From the NCBI RefSeq assembly GCF_004005495.1, contig NZ_RZYA01000007.1, forward strand, positions 62,001-126,000: a stretch of 64,000 bases of DNA, written 5' to 3'. This document shows positions 24,775-32,947 of the stretch, piece after piece. The notes under the pieces were generated by a model. It did not search any database and was not told the DNA's origin. It saw nothing but the letters and a program-made list of their open reading frames with translations. The stretch comes from Streptomyces antnestii (GTDB lineage: Bacteria > Actinomycetota > Actinomycetes > Streptomycetales > Streptomycetaceae). A program made the position numbers and the translations under genes. The stretch's first letter is position 1. Each line of letters opens with the position of its first letter.

Positions 24775-25389
24775 ATGAGTCACGACTACAGGCCCGGTGA
24801 CGTGCTGTTGCTGGAGTGCCCCTTTGCTGAGACCGCCGTCACTGGGGCCATCCGTTACTACGTGTCTGTGCGGTGGCCATGGTTGGAGGTGGACCCGCAG
24901 GCCGAGAACATCAGATGGAACGGCCAGAGGGCACTTCCGACGTCCGCGGCCCACGAGTGGGAGATCTTCCGAACGGAACCGCCAGAGGCCTCGCTGAAGC
25001 CAGGTGATACCTGCCTGGCGGGAATCTCCGCGACCGTCGTGCGCATCCAGGCGGTCCATCGCTTCGATCCGCCCCTGGTCACCGGCATGCTGCCGCGGCC
25101 CGCGTCCTACGTCGAGGTCCTGCGGCAGGGCGAGACCCATGATCCTTACCTTGAGGACCAGGGCTGCACCATCGATCCGGCCGGCGGTGAACCGACGCAC
25201 GGTGGAGTGACGCGCTGTACGTCGCCCCTCTCTGTCCATCCGGCGCGGTCCAAGGCTCCAAGCGGTGCACTTGTACCCAACCGCGGTCAACAAGACCGAG
25301 CACGACACACGGGAGATCGAAGGGTCGGCCGTCCTCGTCCGTGCCGTTCGTCGCGTAGGCGAGGATGCCCCATGCCTCAGTTGCACTGA
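24775..25389 (+). CDS. hypothetical protein, 3' part probably chimeric
   Basis: I do not recognise this protein. Residues 1 to ~140 look like genuine coding sequence (YRPGDVLLLECPFAETAVTG, WLEVDPQAENIRWNGQRALP, YVEVLRQGETHDPYLEDQG), a small soluble protein probably of beta character. After about residue 145 the sequence turns into Arg/Pro/Ser-rich text (VGRPRPCRSSRRRG) that is merely the complement of the leftward frame at 25079-25525. The gene seems to have lost its natural end at a junction near 25190-25210, where it meets another truncated gene tail to tail. Confidence 0.45.
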   Translation: MSHDYRPGDVLLLECPFAETAVTGAIRYYVSVRWPWLEVDPQAENIRWNGQRALPTSAAHEWEIFRTEPPEASLKPGDTCLAGISATVVRIQAVHRFDPPLVTGMLPRPASYVEVLRQGETHDPYLEDQGCTIDPAGGEPTHGGVTRCTSPLSVHPARSKAPSGALVPNRGQQDRARHTGDRRVGRPRPCRSSRRRGCPMPQLH

Positions 25390-25525
25390 TCATCAGGTCA
25401 TGCTCGACCCGGGTGAGTGCCGTCCATGGAGAATCGATCACGTGGGGAGGATGCCATGCGCACGGGAGAGGTCCAGTTGTGGCCTGCTGCGCATGCGTGT
25501 TCGGGAACACCGCTTGAGAAGTCAT
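25079..25525 (-). CDS. hypothetical protein, probably truncated at both ends
   Basis: I do not recognise this protein. About 100 residues look coding: PCAWHPPHVIDSPWTALTRV, MISATEAWGILAYATNGTDE, CVVLGLVDRGWVQVHRLEPW. Past TAPDGQRG the frame becomes the complement of the rightward hypothetical gene, so its true 3' end is lost near 25200. The ATG at 25523-25525 lies inside the left inverted repeat of the neighbouring IS5 element, so the original start may have been replaced by insertion. Expression is doubtful. Confidence 0.4.
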   Translation of the reverse strand: MTSQAVFPNTHAQQATTGPLPCAWHPPHVIDSPWTALTRVEHDLMISATEAWGILAYATNGTDEDGRPFDLPCVVLGLVDRGWVQVHRLEPWTAPDGQRGATYSASLHRASVHRRPDRWCSPGPQGKDHGSRPAAGPRRRTRAAAACR

Positions 25526-26377
25526 CTCAATTGGTGAGTCTGCGGTAGCAGATGAGGGTGGCAGGCGATGCTCGTGAAGGCGAGGAAGTGCTCGGCTTTG
25601 CGTTCGTAGCGTCGGTGGAGTCGGCGGCAGCCGGCGAGCCAGGCCATGGTGCGTTCAACGGTCCAGCGGTGGCGGCCCAGTCGCTGTGAGGACTCGACTC
25701 CTTTCCTCGCGATGCGGTGCTGAATGCCACGCTGGCGTAACCATCGGCGCAGATGGGAGTAGTCGTAGCCCTTGTCAGCGTGGAGCTTGTCCGGCTTGCG
25801 TCGCCGGCGTCCGCGGCGAGATCGGATCGGCGGTATCCCCTGCACGAGGGGGATCAGGGCCTGACTGTCGTGCAGGTTCGCCCCCGAGATTGCGACGGAG
25901 AGTGGCAGACCGGTCCGCTCGGTGATCAAGTGGATCTTCGACCCGAACTTGCCCCGGTCGACAGGATTCGGACCTGTCAGGTCCCCCTTTTCAGGGCCCG
26001 CATGTTCACCGAGTCGATCGCGCACCGGGACCAGTCCAACTCGCCGCGGGCTCCGAGCTCGTCGAGGACCAGGCGGTGGAGCTTGGCCCACACTCTGGCC
26101 TTCGACCACTCGGAGAAGCGCCGATGAGCCGTTGCCCCCCGACGGCCCGAACGAAGCAGCGGGCAACTGCTGCCACGTGCAGCCTGACGTAGCCACGAAC
26201 ACGATCGCGGCCAGCACCTCACGATCACCATGCCGGCGCCGCCCACCACCCTGAGGCCGCGACGGCGCCTCCGGCACCACCCGCTGGAACAACTCCCACA
26301 ACTCGTCCGGCACCAGACGCTCAACGATCCCCACCATGACCGCCAGCCTACCTACCCCGCCAAATGAGATGGCCTCT
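25517..26377 (-). mobile_element. IS5 family insertion sequence, inactivated
   Basis: An ~861-bp element bounded by imperfect 18-bp inverted repeats: AGAAGTCATCTCAATTGG at 25517-25534 and, on the other strand, AGAGGCCATCTCATTTGG at 26360-26377 (15 of 18 identical). The whole interior is one leftward transposase gene broken by frameshifts. Target duplications are not obvious. Confidence 0.8.
25527..26337 (-). pseudogene. IS5 family transposase with three frameshifts
   Basis: From the ATG at 26335-26337 one frame reads VGIVERLVPDELWELFQRVV and ATSGCTWQQLPAASFGPSG. A second frame continues with ATAHRRFSEWSKARVW and DWSRCAIDSVNMRALK. The first frame resumes at KGDLTGPNPVDRGKFGSKIH through LHADKGYDYSHLRRWLRQRG and RWTVERTMAWLAGCRRLHRR. 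A last shift gives TLICYRRLTN. Together these make a complete ~270-residue IS5-family DDE transposase, with the catalytic Asp residues and WTVERTMAW region recognisable. Three frame breaks (near 26150, 25985 and 25552) mean that it cannot be made as one protein. Confidence 0.88.
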
Positions 26378-26576
26378 AACTTGCGACGCGTCTGGGTTTG
26401 GTGCCTTATTTGTGTGAGCGGGGCGTCTGTATGCGTCGCCGGTCGCGAGGACGCGGCCCACGTCGTGCCGGGCGCTGGATGGCGGTTCCTGGGACCAAGT
26501 GGCCTTCCGGCCGCTCCCCGTTTGCCTCTAGGCCGTGTATCGAAAGTGGATCTTGAGCGATACATGATCACGGTTC

Positions 26577-26664
26577 ATGGGGCGGGGAGATCTCACGGAC
26601 GAGCAGTGGGCGGTGCTGGAGCCGGTGTTGCCGAAGGGGGCGAAGGCGGGTCGACCGCCCGTCT
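26577..26664 (+). pseudogene. IS5-type transposase, N-terminal fragment
   Basis: The frame MGRGDLTDEQWAVLEPVLP, then GAKAGRPPVW, is the standard start of IS5-family (DUF4096) transposases. After GRPPVW the family sequence stops and the frame runs into the complement of an IS630 fragment. The upstream TGTATCGAAAGTGGATCTTG may be what is left of its terminal repeat. A second IS5 relic, distinct from the element at 25517-26377. Confidence 0.7.
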
Positions 26665-27095
26665 GGGCGCTCGATCGCCCGGCGAACCGGCTGCTGGCAG
26701 GACCAGCCATTGCGCCGCAGGAGCTTTCAGACACCCTGGACCGTGTACGAGATATGGAACCGGCGGCCGATCACCGTCTTGATCCGCGCCAGCGTCCACC
26801 GCTGGTCCTCCCAGCCGTGCGCCAACGGCCCCTTCTCCAACTCCCGCTCTAGCTGGTCGAACTGCCGCTCGCCGAGCCTCGGCGGCGACTGAGGCCCCCT
26901 TGACTCCAACGCCGCCGTGCCACCTTCCTGCCAGGCCCGGCGCCACCGCTCGACCGACCGCACCGTGACCCTCAGGTCGCGGGCGATCATTCCGCTGCTG
27001 TCACCACGCTCGAACCGCTCGGCGGCATCAAGCCGCACCCGCTTCCGGCGCTGCTGTTCCTGGGCAGTGAACCCGCCCCCCTGCGCGTATCGCAC
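26665..27095 (-). pseudogene. IS630 family transposase, N-terminal fragment with nonsense codon
   Basis: From GTG 27093-27095 the frame encodes the helix-turn-helix half of an IS630/Tc1 transposase: RYAQGGGFTAQEQQRRKRVR, MIARDLRVTVRSVERWRRAW, GPLAHGWEDQRWTLARIKTV, FHISYTVQGV. It then meets TGA at 26727-26729 where the family has Trp (GVW). Behind that stop the same frame continues with KLLRRNGWSCQQPVRRAIER until the junction with the IS5 fragment. The DDE catalytic half is absent. Confidence 0.82.
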
Positions 27096-27323
27096 GGATG
27101 GGGCATACCCACGGATCGACAGCTCTCAGCACCTACGACAAGGCGAGTTCAAACGGAGTAACGAACCCATGGCTGCAGCGCGTGCGTACAGCCGCGGCGC
27201 GTAGGGGCTGAGTTGAACCGTCAGGTACCACCGTTTGTGGTCGCCGGGGGCCTGTCGGCTCCAGGTTCCTTCGATAGAGGTGACGACGATGCCGAGCGTT
27301 GGCGCCAGCATCTGCTAGGAGAT

Positions 27324-27470
27324 CTACAGCCGATTCTCCGCCGCATCGCGCCAGTTCGCGGCGGACTTCCGCGTTTCGAGGGTGTTGGGGTCGTCGGCGC
27401 CCAGTACGCGGGTCTGGTCTTCGGCGAGTTCGGTGAGGGCAGTGGCGGCGCCGGCCGGGCGCGAGGCGGT
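27324..27470 (-). pseudogene. TPR-repeat fragment of an NB-ARC/TPR-type protein
   Basis: The leftward frame ends in ALTELAEDQTRVLGADDPNT, then LETRKSAANWRDAAENRL and a stop. Tetratricopeptide units with VLGADHPxTLxTRxNLAxW are typical of the large Streptomyces NB-ARC/TPR proteins, and this is less than one and a half such units. Neither end belongs to a gene. The neighbouring 27096-27323 region has only a frame (VVTSIEGTWSRQAPGDHKRW) that I cannot name. Confidence 0.6.
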
Positions 27471-27579
27471 GCAGACCACCCCCGCCGACCACCCCAGGCC
27501 CGCTATGTGCTGGCCGCGCTCACGGACAGTGTTGGAAAAGGGACTGGGTGGTGGAATTCGACATTGCCAAGATCTTCCA

Positions 27580-27770
27580 GCTTTCCTTGGTGGGGAAGTG
27601 CCGCCACAGCGTGCGGGCGGAGATGCCGACGGCCTTGGGCGGGCTATCTGCTCGCCGGTCGCGGCCGTGACGCCCTGCGAGGTGAACATGCGGACCGCCT
27701 CATGGGCGATTTCGAAGCGGAGAGCCGCCTTGCGCCGCTGAGCGAGGAGTGGTCTGGCATCCGCCTCCAC
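27580..27770 (-). pseudogene. TetR family regulator, N-terminal fragment with frameshift
   Basis: The GTG at 27768-27770 behind GGAGGACG starts a frame reading ARPLLAQRRKAALRFEIAHE, AVRMFTSQGVTAATGEQIAR. A one-base loss near 27650 moves the rest of the helix-turn-helix to the next frame (AVGISARTLWRHFPTKES). The protein ends at a junction near 27580, so the ligand domain is missing. Only the DNA-binding head of a TetR regulator survives. Confidence 0.75.
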
Positions 27771-27809
27771 CGTCCTCCGCCCGCGGTCCGGGAATGGCGT
27801 CTCACGCAC

Positions 27810-27853
27810 GCTCGCTCCACCACCTTCTGTCGCTCGCTCCACCACCTTCTGTC
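27810..27853. repeat. two perfect 22-bp direct repeats next to the IS left end
   Basis: The 22-bp unit starting GCTCGCTCCACCACCTTC occurs twice without a gap, at 27810-27831 and 27832-27853. The second copy lies 14 bp before the left end of the IS at 27868-29239. Confidence 0.85.
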
Positions 27854-27922
27854 GGTTGCGCAGCCTAAGGGTTGTCCCGTAAATGATCTTTGAGTCGCCT
27901 CGGGCATGGCGGGCCGCCATGC

Positions 27923-28693
27923 CTATCCGGCGAGGGCGAGGTTGTGCATCCGGGCGATGCCGAGCATGGCGTGGTGGACGCCGTCGCCTTTGAGACGGCA
28001 GTCGCGGAGGATCTTCCAGGTCTTCATGCGGGCGAAGACGTGCTCGACACGGGCGCGGACCTGCTTGTGGGACTTGTTGTGTTCTTCGTTCCAGTCCGGG
28101 AGTTCGGTCTGGCCGCGTTCGCGGCGGTGCGGGATGACGAGTCCGGTTCCCGGGTAGCCGCCGTCGGCGATCGTGGTGGTCTTGCCGACGGCGGCTTTGG
28201 CGCCGGATTCCTCCCACGCCTTGCAGTCGTTGCGGTTCCCGGCGAGCGGCTGGCCGACCACGACGACCAGGCGGGTGTCGGCGTCGATGACGACCTGGTG
28301 GTTGGTGGAGTACCGGTAGTTCTTCGACCGCTCGGCGATGGTGTGGTCGCGGGTGGGGACCAACGTGCCGTCCGCAATGAGCACGGCGCCCTTGGCGAAC
28401 CGCTTGCGGGGCTGGAGGGCGAGCATCGGTCCGAGGTGGTCGATGATGCGGTCCGCCGCCGACTTCGACACCCTGAACAGCGGCGCGAGCTGGCGCATGG
28501 TCAAGTTCGTTCGCCAGTAGGCCGCGACCAGCAGTGCCCGGTCCTCCAGCGAAAGGCTCCACGGCCGGCCCTTGCGGACCGCGTCCGCACCCTCACGACG
28601 CAGCACCGTCACCAGCTTGCCGAACTGCCGCGGGCTCAGCCCGGTGAACGGGGCTATCCAGGACGGCTCCGACGCCGTGATCACACTAGCCAC
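27923..28693 (-). CDS. IS5-type transposase (DDE_Tnp_4-like), intact
   Basis: A full-length 256-residue DDE transposase. The N-terminal helix-turn-helix segment is LTMRQLAPLFRVSKSAADRI. The catalytic core has VLIADGTLVPTRDH, TNHQVVIDADTRLVVVVGQP, KTTTIADGGYPGTGLVIP and the C-terminal VRARVEHVFARMKTWKILRD with the last acidic residue. No frame break is seen. The start is a GTG at 28691-28693. It is the only transposase in the window that looks functional, and it belongs to the IS bounded at 27868 and 29239. Confidence 0.9.
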   Translation of the reverse strand: MASVITASEPSWIAPFTGLSPRQFGKLVTVLRREGADAVRKGRPWSLSLEDRALLVAAYWRTNLTMRQLAPLFRVSKSAADRIIDHLGPMLALQPRKRFAKGAVLIADGTLVPTRDHTIAERSKNYRYSTNHQVVIDADTRLVVVVGQPLAGNRNDCKAWEESGAKAAVGKTTTIADGGYPGTGLVIPHRRERGQTELPDWNEEHNKSHKQVRARVEHVFARMKTWKILRDCRLKGDGVHHAMLGIARMHNLALAG

Positions 28694-28793
28694 GGCGAGA
28701 TCGTCTCACCCTGATCACGCTCCGGGGCCCGCCAGCCTCTGGCGGGACACATCTCAGTCGCCTGCACGAATTCGGCATGAGAGCCTCACGCCC

Positions 28794-29207
28794 GTGGCTA
28801 CTGAAACCGAGGTAGGAGAGCTGTTGCACCAGCGCGGCTGGCGGACGGCATTCACGGTCGCTGAGAGAGTGAACGCGTGGGCCGCGCTGGTGAGCGCCAT
28901 CGAGCGCGGTTACGGCGACGACATCTACGAGTACACCAACGACCTCTACTGCCGAAACTGGCTGCACGAGGCGTGGCTCCTGCTGGACGAACACATCGTC
29001 CAGCTCTGGACCCCGCAGATCAAAGTTCTGGACGATCGGTACAAGGCCGTGACCATCGACGACGACGGCCAAGCACTCGACCAGTTCCATAGGCTGCCCG
29101 GTCCCGACCTGTGGTGGTGGCGGCGACACCCCCGCATCCTCACCGGAGACCTCGGACGTTCGCTTCACTCGGCCGGTGCCGTCGGCGCTGACCCGGACAC
29201 CGCATGA
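28794..29207 (+). CDS. hypothetical passenger protein of the IS element
   Basis: I do not recognise this 137-residue protein. It reads as coding sequence (TEVGELLHQRGWRTAFTVAE, WAALVSAIERGYGDDIYEYT, RNWLHEAWLLLDEHIVQLWT, FHRLPGPDLWWWRRHPRILT), is acidic, Trp-rich and helical, with no signal peptide or membrane segment. The chosen start is GTG 28794 with a weak GAGAG upstream. It lies divergent from the transposase, inside the inverted repeats at 27868 and 29239. It may thus be mobile cargo, or a host gene whose end the element has reached. Confidence 0.6.
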   Translation: MATETEVGELLHQRGWRTAFTVAERVNAWAALVSAIERGYGDDIYEYTNDLYCRNWLHEAWLLLDEHIVQLWTPQIKVLDDRYKAVTIDDDGQALDQFHRLPGPDLWWWRRHPRILTGDLGRSLHSAGAVGADPDTA

Positions 29208-29296
29208 CCCTCAGCCTCGCGGGATTACGGGACAACTCTTAGCGAAGACGTCTGGAACTGACGCATGCAGACGTCTTGTCAGTGAATGAAACGTCA

Positions 29297-29314
29297 ACTT
29301 ACTCTGCCGTAAGT
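29297..29314. promoter_or_regulatory. inverted repeat before the sterol-oxidase/lipase operon
   Basis: ACTTAC and GTAAGT are perfect 6-bp arms separated by TCTGCC. The site lies about 180 bp upstream of the oxidase start and 55 bp past the IS end, in the only long gap before the operon. The layout fits a TetR-like operator. No regulator gene is adjacent, so the link is tentative. Confidence 0.4.
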
Positions 29315-29490
29315 AACCAGCGGGTAACCACAGTTCTCCCCCGCATTTGGCATGAACGCATCAAGTATGTAGCTCCACACCACGTCTCACGTTCGTAGGT
29401 CCTCTTACCTCGTCCCCCGACCGGCAGGGTCCGGGACGGTCGGCCGCCGATCGGACGGCGGCATCTCCCCCTCCCTTGAAGGAGTTACGC

Positions 29491-31098
29491 ATGCCCACGC
29501 CCAGCAGGCGCGCCCTGCTCGCCGGCGCCGCCGGACTCGCAGCCGCCGGCGCCCTGTCGCCGACGGCCGCATCACCCGCCTCCGCCGCGCCGACCCGTGT
29601 CCGGCTGACCGAAGAAGACCACCGAGTCGTCGTGATCGGATCCGGCTTCGGGGGTGGCGTGGCAGCCCTCCGGCTGGCACAGGCCGGTGTGCAGGTGACC
29701 GTCCTGGAACGCGGCCGCCGCTGGCCGACGGGACCGAACGCCGAGACGTTCCCGCATGTCTCGAGGCTCGACAAACGGATGCTCTGGTACGGCACCCTCC
29801 CGGCGGCCGTCAGGCCGCTCGCGCGGCTGATCGGCACCCCGCTCGACTTCACTCCCTACACAGGGCTCCTGGAACCCGTGCTCGGCGACAACATCCTGAG
29901 CGTCTGCGCGGCCGGGGTCGGCGGTGGATCGCTCGTCTATCAGGGCATGACCCTCCAGCCCTCGGAGCCGGTGTTCAACACCTGGCTGCCCGAACAGCTC
30001 GACTACCGGCGCATGGACCGGATCCACTATCCGCGGGTCGCCGCCGTGCTCCGGGTGGCGACGGCGCCCGAGGAACTGATCAGCACCTCCACCTACTACG
30101 CGGCCCGGGTGTTCGCCGAGCGGGTGCGCAAGGCCGGATACGACGTCTCGAAGATCCCGATGCCGATCGACTGGGACTACGCCCTGGCCGAACTGCGCGG
30201 CGAGATGAAGCCCTCGTACACGAACGGCGACTGTGCACTCGGCGTCAACAACGGCGGCAAGCACTCCGTCGACGTGACCTACCTCCGTCAGGCCGAGGCC
30301 ACCGGCAAGGTCACCGTGGCGACCCACCACAACGTCACGTCCGTGGCGCAGGCCTCCGACGGCCGCTGGGAGGTGCATGTCGATTGCACCGACGACTCGG
30401 GACGTGTGCTGGAGCAGAAGGTCCTCTCCACCCGTGCCCTGATCATGGCGGCAGGAAGTATCAACACCAGCAAGCTCCTCGTCCGCGCTGGAGCCACTGG
30501 CGCCATCCCCGATCTGCCCGACGGGCTCGGTGAGGGCTGGGGCACCAACGGCGACCGGATCTACGCGTGGTCGAACCTTCAGGAGGACTTCGGGAGCGAA
30601 CAGGGCGGCCCGGTGGTCTTCGGCAGCAAGGCATGGGAGGACCCGGCCACCGCGAACACCGTCATCCAGGCGTCACTCCCGCCGCTGGGCCTCGACACCA
30701 GGACGACGATGCTCGTCGGCTTCGGTGTCAGCCCCGACCGCGGCCGGTTCCTGTACAACCCCGCCACCGACACCGTGTCGCTGCACTGGCCCCGAAACGG
30801 CGACACCGGCAGTCACCGCACGATCCAGCAGCGGGTTGCGGACATCTCCAAGGGGATCGGTGTGCTCACCGACACGAACTCCCTCGTCAACAGCACCTGG
30901 CACCCCCTGGGCGGTGCGCCGATGGGCACGGTGTGCGACCTGGAGGGCCGCGTGCAGGGCCAACGCGGCCTCTACGTGCTCGACGGTGCGCTGATCCCGG
31001 GCACGACGGGAGCGTGCAACCCGTCCATGACCATCGCCGCGGTCGCGGAACGGGCGATGGACGCCATCACCACGCACGACATCGACACATTCATCTGA
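29491..31098 (+). CDS. secreted cholesterol-oxidase-like GMC flavoenzyme
   Basis: A 535-residue GMC oxidoreductase with a Tat-type signal (PTPSRRALLAGAAGLAAAGA, cleavage near SPASAAPT). The FAD motif is VVVIGSGFGGGVAALRLAQA, followed by VLERGRRWP. Late motifs match Streptomyces sterol oxidases: WHPLGGAPMG with the catalytic His, and GTTGACNPSMTIAAVAER with the Asn. It should oxidise a 3-hydroxysteroid or similar alcohol outside the cell, producing peroxide. The ATG at 29491 follows AAGGAG. It is 28 bp before a secreted lipase gene, with which it probably forms an operon. Other secreted GMC alcohol oxidases remain possible. Confidence 0.85.
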   Translation: MPTPSRRALLAGAAGLAAAGALSPTAASPASAAPTRVRLTEEDHRVVVIGSGFGGGVAALRLAQAGVQVTVLERGRRWPTGPNAETFPHVSRLDKRMLWYGTLPAAVRPLARLIGTPLDFTPYTGLLEPVLGDNILSVCAAGVGGGSLVYQGMTLQPSEPVFNTWLPEQLDYRRMDRIHYPRVAAVLRVATAPEELISTSTYYAARVFAERVRKAGYDVSKIPMPIDWDYALAELRGEMKPSYTNGDCALGVNNGGKHSVDVTYLRQAEATGKVTVATHHNVTSVAQASDGRWEVHVDCTDDSGRVLEQKVLSTRALIMAAGSINTSKLLVRAGATGAIPDLPDGLGEGWGTNGDRIYAWSNLQEDFGSEQGGPVVFGSKAWEDPATANTVIQASLPPLGLDTRTTMLVGFGVSPDRGRFLYNPATDTVSLHWPRNGDTGSHRTIQQRVADISKGIGVLTDTNSLVNSTWHPLGGAPMGTVCDLEGRVQGQRGLYVLDGALIPGTTGACNPSMTIAAVAERAMDAITTHDIDTFI

Positions 31099-31126
31099 AC
31101 TCTCGACGACGAGCGAGGAGCACGCC

Positions 31127-32539
31127 ATGAACCGCAGAGAAGCCCGTTCCCGTTCCGCCCGCACCATCCGCCCCGCCGCCCCGTCGACAACACCTCCCAC
31201 CTGCCGCGGCGTTCCGGCTCGCGTGAGCCTGCTGGCCGGCGTCGTAGCAGGCGCCGTGTGCGTGGGCCTGTCGACGGCGCCGGCCTCGGCATCCACCGCG
31301 GAGCCCGTCGTGTCCCGCGGCGTCACCATCCCCACGTTCTACAACCCGCCGACCGAACTGCCCGCCGCCAACGGCACGTTGATCCGTACCGAGTCGATGC
31401 CGCTCGGGCTCAGCATTCCCGGCCTGGACGGCCGCCCCATGCCGGGCACCGCGACCCGCTTGATGTACAAGTCCACCGACTCCGCCGGGCAGCCCGTCGC
31501 GGTGACCGGGGCCTACATCGAGCCCTCGACCACCTGGAAGAAGCCCGGGCCGCGCCCCCTGGTGGCCGTGGCCTCGGGCACCATGGGCCAAGGTGACCAG
31601 TGCGCGCCCTCGTTCGCGCTGCAACATCCGCTGACCCTCAACGGCAACACCGTGTCCGTGGGCTACGAGGCCCTCGCCATCTACCGGATCCTGGCCACCG
31701 GGGCAGCAGTGGTCATCACCGACTACGTCGGCCTAGGCGTCACCGACCGCCTTCACACCTACGTCAACCGGCTCGACCAGGGGCACGCCCTGTTGGACGC
31801 GGCCCGCGCAGCCCGTGTCGTCCCCGGGGCGTCAGTCACCACGGACTCCCCGACCGGCCTGTACGGCTACAGCCAGGGCGGCGGCGCCAGCGCGGCCGCC
31901 GCCGAACTCCAGCCCTCCTACGCCCCCGACGTGCAACTTGCCGGAACCTACGCCGGCGCTCCACCCGCGAACCTGACGTCAGTCATCAAGGGCATCGACG
32001 GCAGCGCGCTGGCCGGGGCGCTGGCCTGGGCGATCAACGGCTTCGCCCAAGCCGACCCCGACCTGCGAACCGTCGTGGAAGCCAACGTCAGCGACGCGGG
32101 CAGGGCCGCGCTCGAGGACGCGTCAACCATGTGTGTCGGCGACGCGCTGTTCGGCCTCGGCTTCACCCGCAGCAGCACCTGGACCAGCAACGGCAAGTCC
32201 ATCGGGGACATCATCGCCACAGACCCCCGAGCGAAGGCCGCCCTGGACAAGCAGCGCATCGGCACACATGAGCCGGCCGGACCGGTGCGGGTGGCCACCG
32301 GTGTCCAGGACGACATCGTGCCCCACTCGCAGGTCCGACAACTGGCCGTGGACTGGTGCGCCAAGGGTGCCGACGTGACCTACGAGGCCATCAATCTTCC
32401 CAACCTCGGCGACAAGATCCTCACCAACCACCTCGTGCCTCTCATCACCGACCAGGGTGACGCGATCTCCTGGCTGACGGACCGGCTCTCCGGCAAGCCG
32501 GCCACCTCCAACTGCCAAACGCTGCCCCTCCAGCCCTGA
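31127..32539 (+). CDS. secreted lipase (LIP/secretory lipase family)
   Basis: A 470-residue exported lipase. A long basic N-terminus leads to the hydrophobic stretch ARVSLLAGVVAGAVCVGLST and ASASTAEP, a signal peptide. The family start is VSRGVTIPTFYNPPTELPAA. The nucleophile elbow is LYGYSQGGGASAAA (GxSxG); the Asp and His are likely in ATGVQDDIVPHSQVRQLAVD and ILTNHLVPLITDQGDA. It should cleave fatty or sterol esters outside the cell. Co-transcription with the sterol-oxidase-like gene suggests that the lipase frees a sterol from its ester and the oxidase acts on it. The ATG follows GAGGAG. Confidence 0.87.
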   Translation: MNRREARSRSARTIRPAAPSTTPPTCRGVPARVSLLAGVVAGAVCVGLSTAPASASTAEPVVSRGVTIPTFYNPPTELPAANGTLIRTESMPLGLSIPGLDGRPMPGTATRLMYKSTDSAGQPVAVTGAYIEPSTTWKKPGPRPLVAVASGTMGQGDQCAPSFALQHPLTLNGNTVSVGYEALAIYRILATGAAVVITDYVGLGVTDRLHTYVNRLDQGHALLDAARAARVVPGASVTTDSPTGLYGYSQGGGASAAAAELQPSYAPDVQLAGTYAGAPPANLTSVIKGIDGSALAGALAWAINGFAQADPDLRTVVEANVSDAGRAALEDASTMCVGDALFGLGFTRSSTWTSNGKSIGDIIATDPRAKAALDKQRIGTHEPAGPVRVATGVQDDIVPHSQVRQLAVDWCAKGADVTYEAINLPNLGDKILTNHLVPLITDQGDAISWLTDRLSGKPATSNCQTLPLQP

Positions 32540-32544
32540 CGCGC

Positions 32545-32614
32545 CCCCCTTCTGCCGGGACAGCGGCCTCCGGCGGAAGGGGGCCTCCCCACAACGAACC
32601 GTATGGGGAGGCCC
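32545..32614. terminator. two consecutive hairpins after the lipase gene
   Basis: CCCCCTTCTGCCGG (32545-32558) pairs with CCGGCGGAAGGGGG (32570-32583) with one mismatch. A second hairpin, GGGCCTCCCCA with TGGGGAGGCCC, follows at about 32581-32614. Their place right after the lipase stop fits a strong terminator. Confidence 0.75.
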
Positions 32615-32947
32615 ACGCTGCGGATGTCGGCAGCAGAGGCCACATCGACCTCACCGAGTGGCCGGGCACCATCATCGCGCCCCACTGGCAACGCGCCACC
32701 GCCGGCCACCAGAATCACGTCATGGACGCAGGACTTGCAGGACGACGCGCGTCTTCGGGCTCGGCATGGTGACGGCGGCCGACCTGAGTGGCGTCGTACC
32801 CCACACCCCCGCAGCCGGCTGGACCGTGGCTGCGGCCACGATTGCGACGCTGCTTCGAGGCTGCATCCGCTGGGGCAGGTAGGCCCCGGTGTCCTATCGC
32901 TGACCCACGGTGCAAGGTAGAGGTTCCTTCGCAGGTCGCCGCAGCCC
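32615..32947. other. intergenic, no gene recognised
   Basis: Several overlapping frames are open on both strands, but none has a ribosome site, family motif or consistent composition. I see nothing assignable here. Confidence 0.4.

Larger units (their letters stand above)
27868..29239. mobile_element. apparently complete IS5-type element with passenger gene
   Basis: AGGGTTGTCCCGTAA at 27868-27882 and TTACGGGACAACTCT at 29225-29239 form a 15-bp inverted repeat with one mismatch. A TA dinucleotide flanks both ends (27866-27867, 29240-29241). Inside are an intact leftward transposase and a divergent rightward unknown gene. At 1372 bp it is longer than an IS holding only this transposase would need to be. 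Confidence 0.65.

Noticed and set aside
22965..29239. An integrated phage or ICE
   Set aside because: Only transposase pieces and a methylase scrap are found; no integrase, att repeat pair, replication or structural gene is visible.
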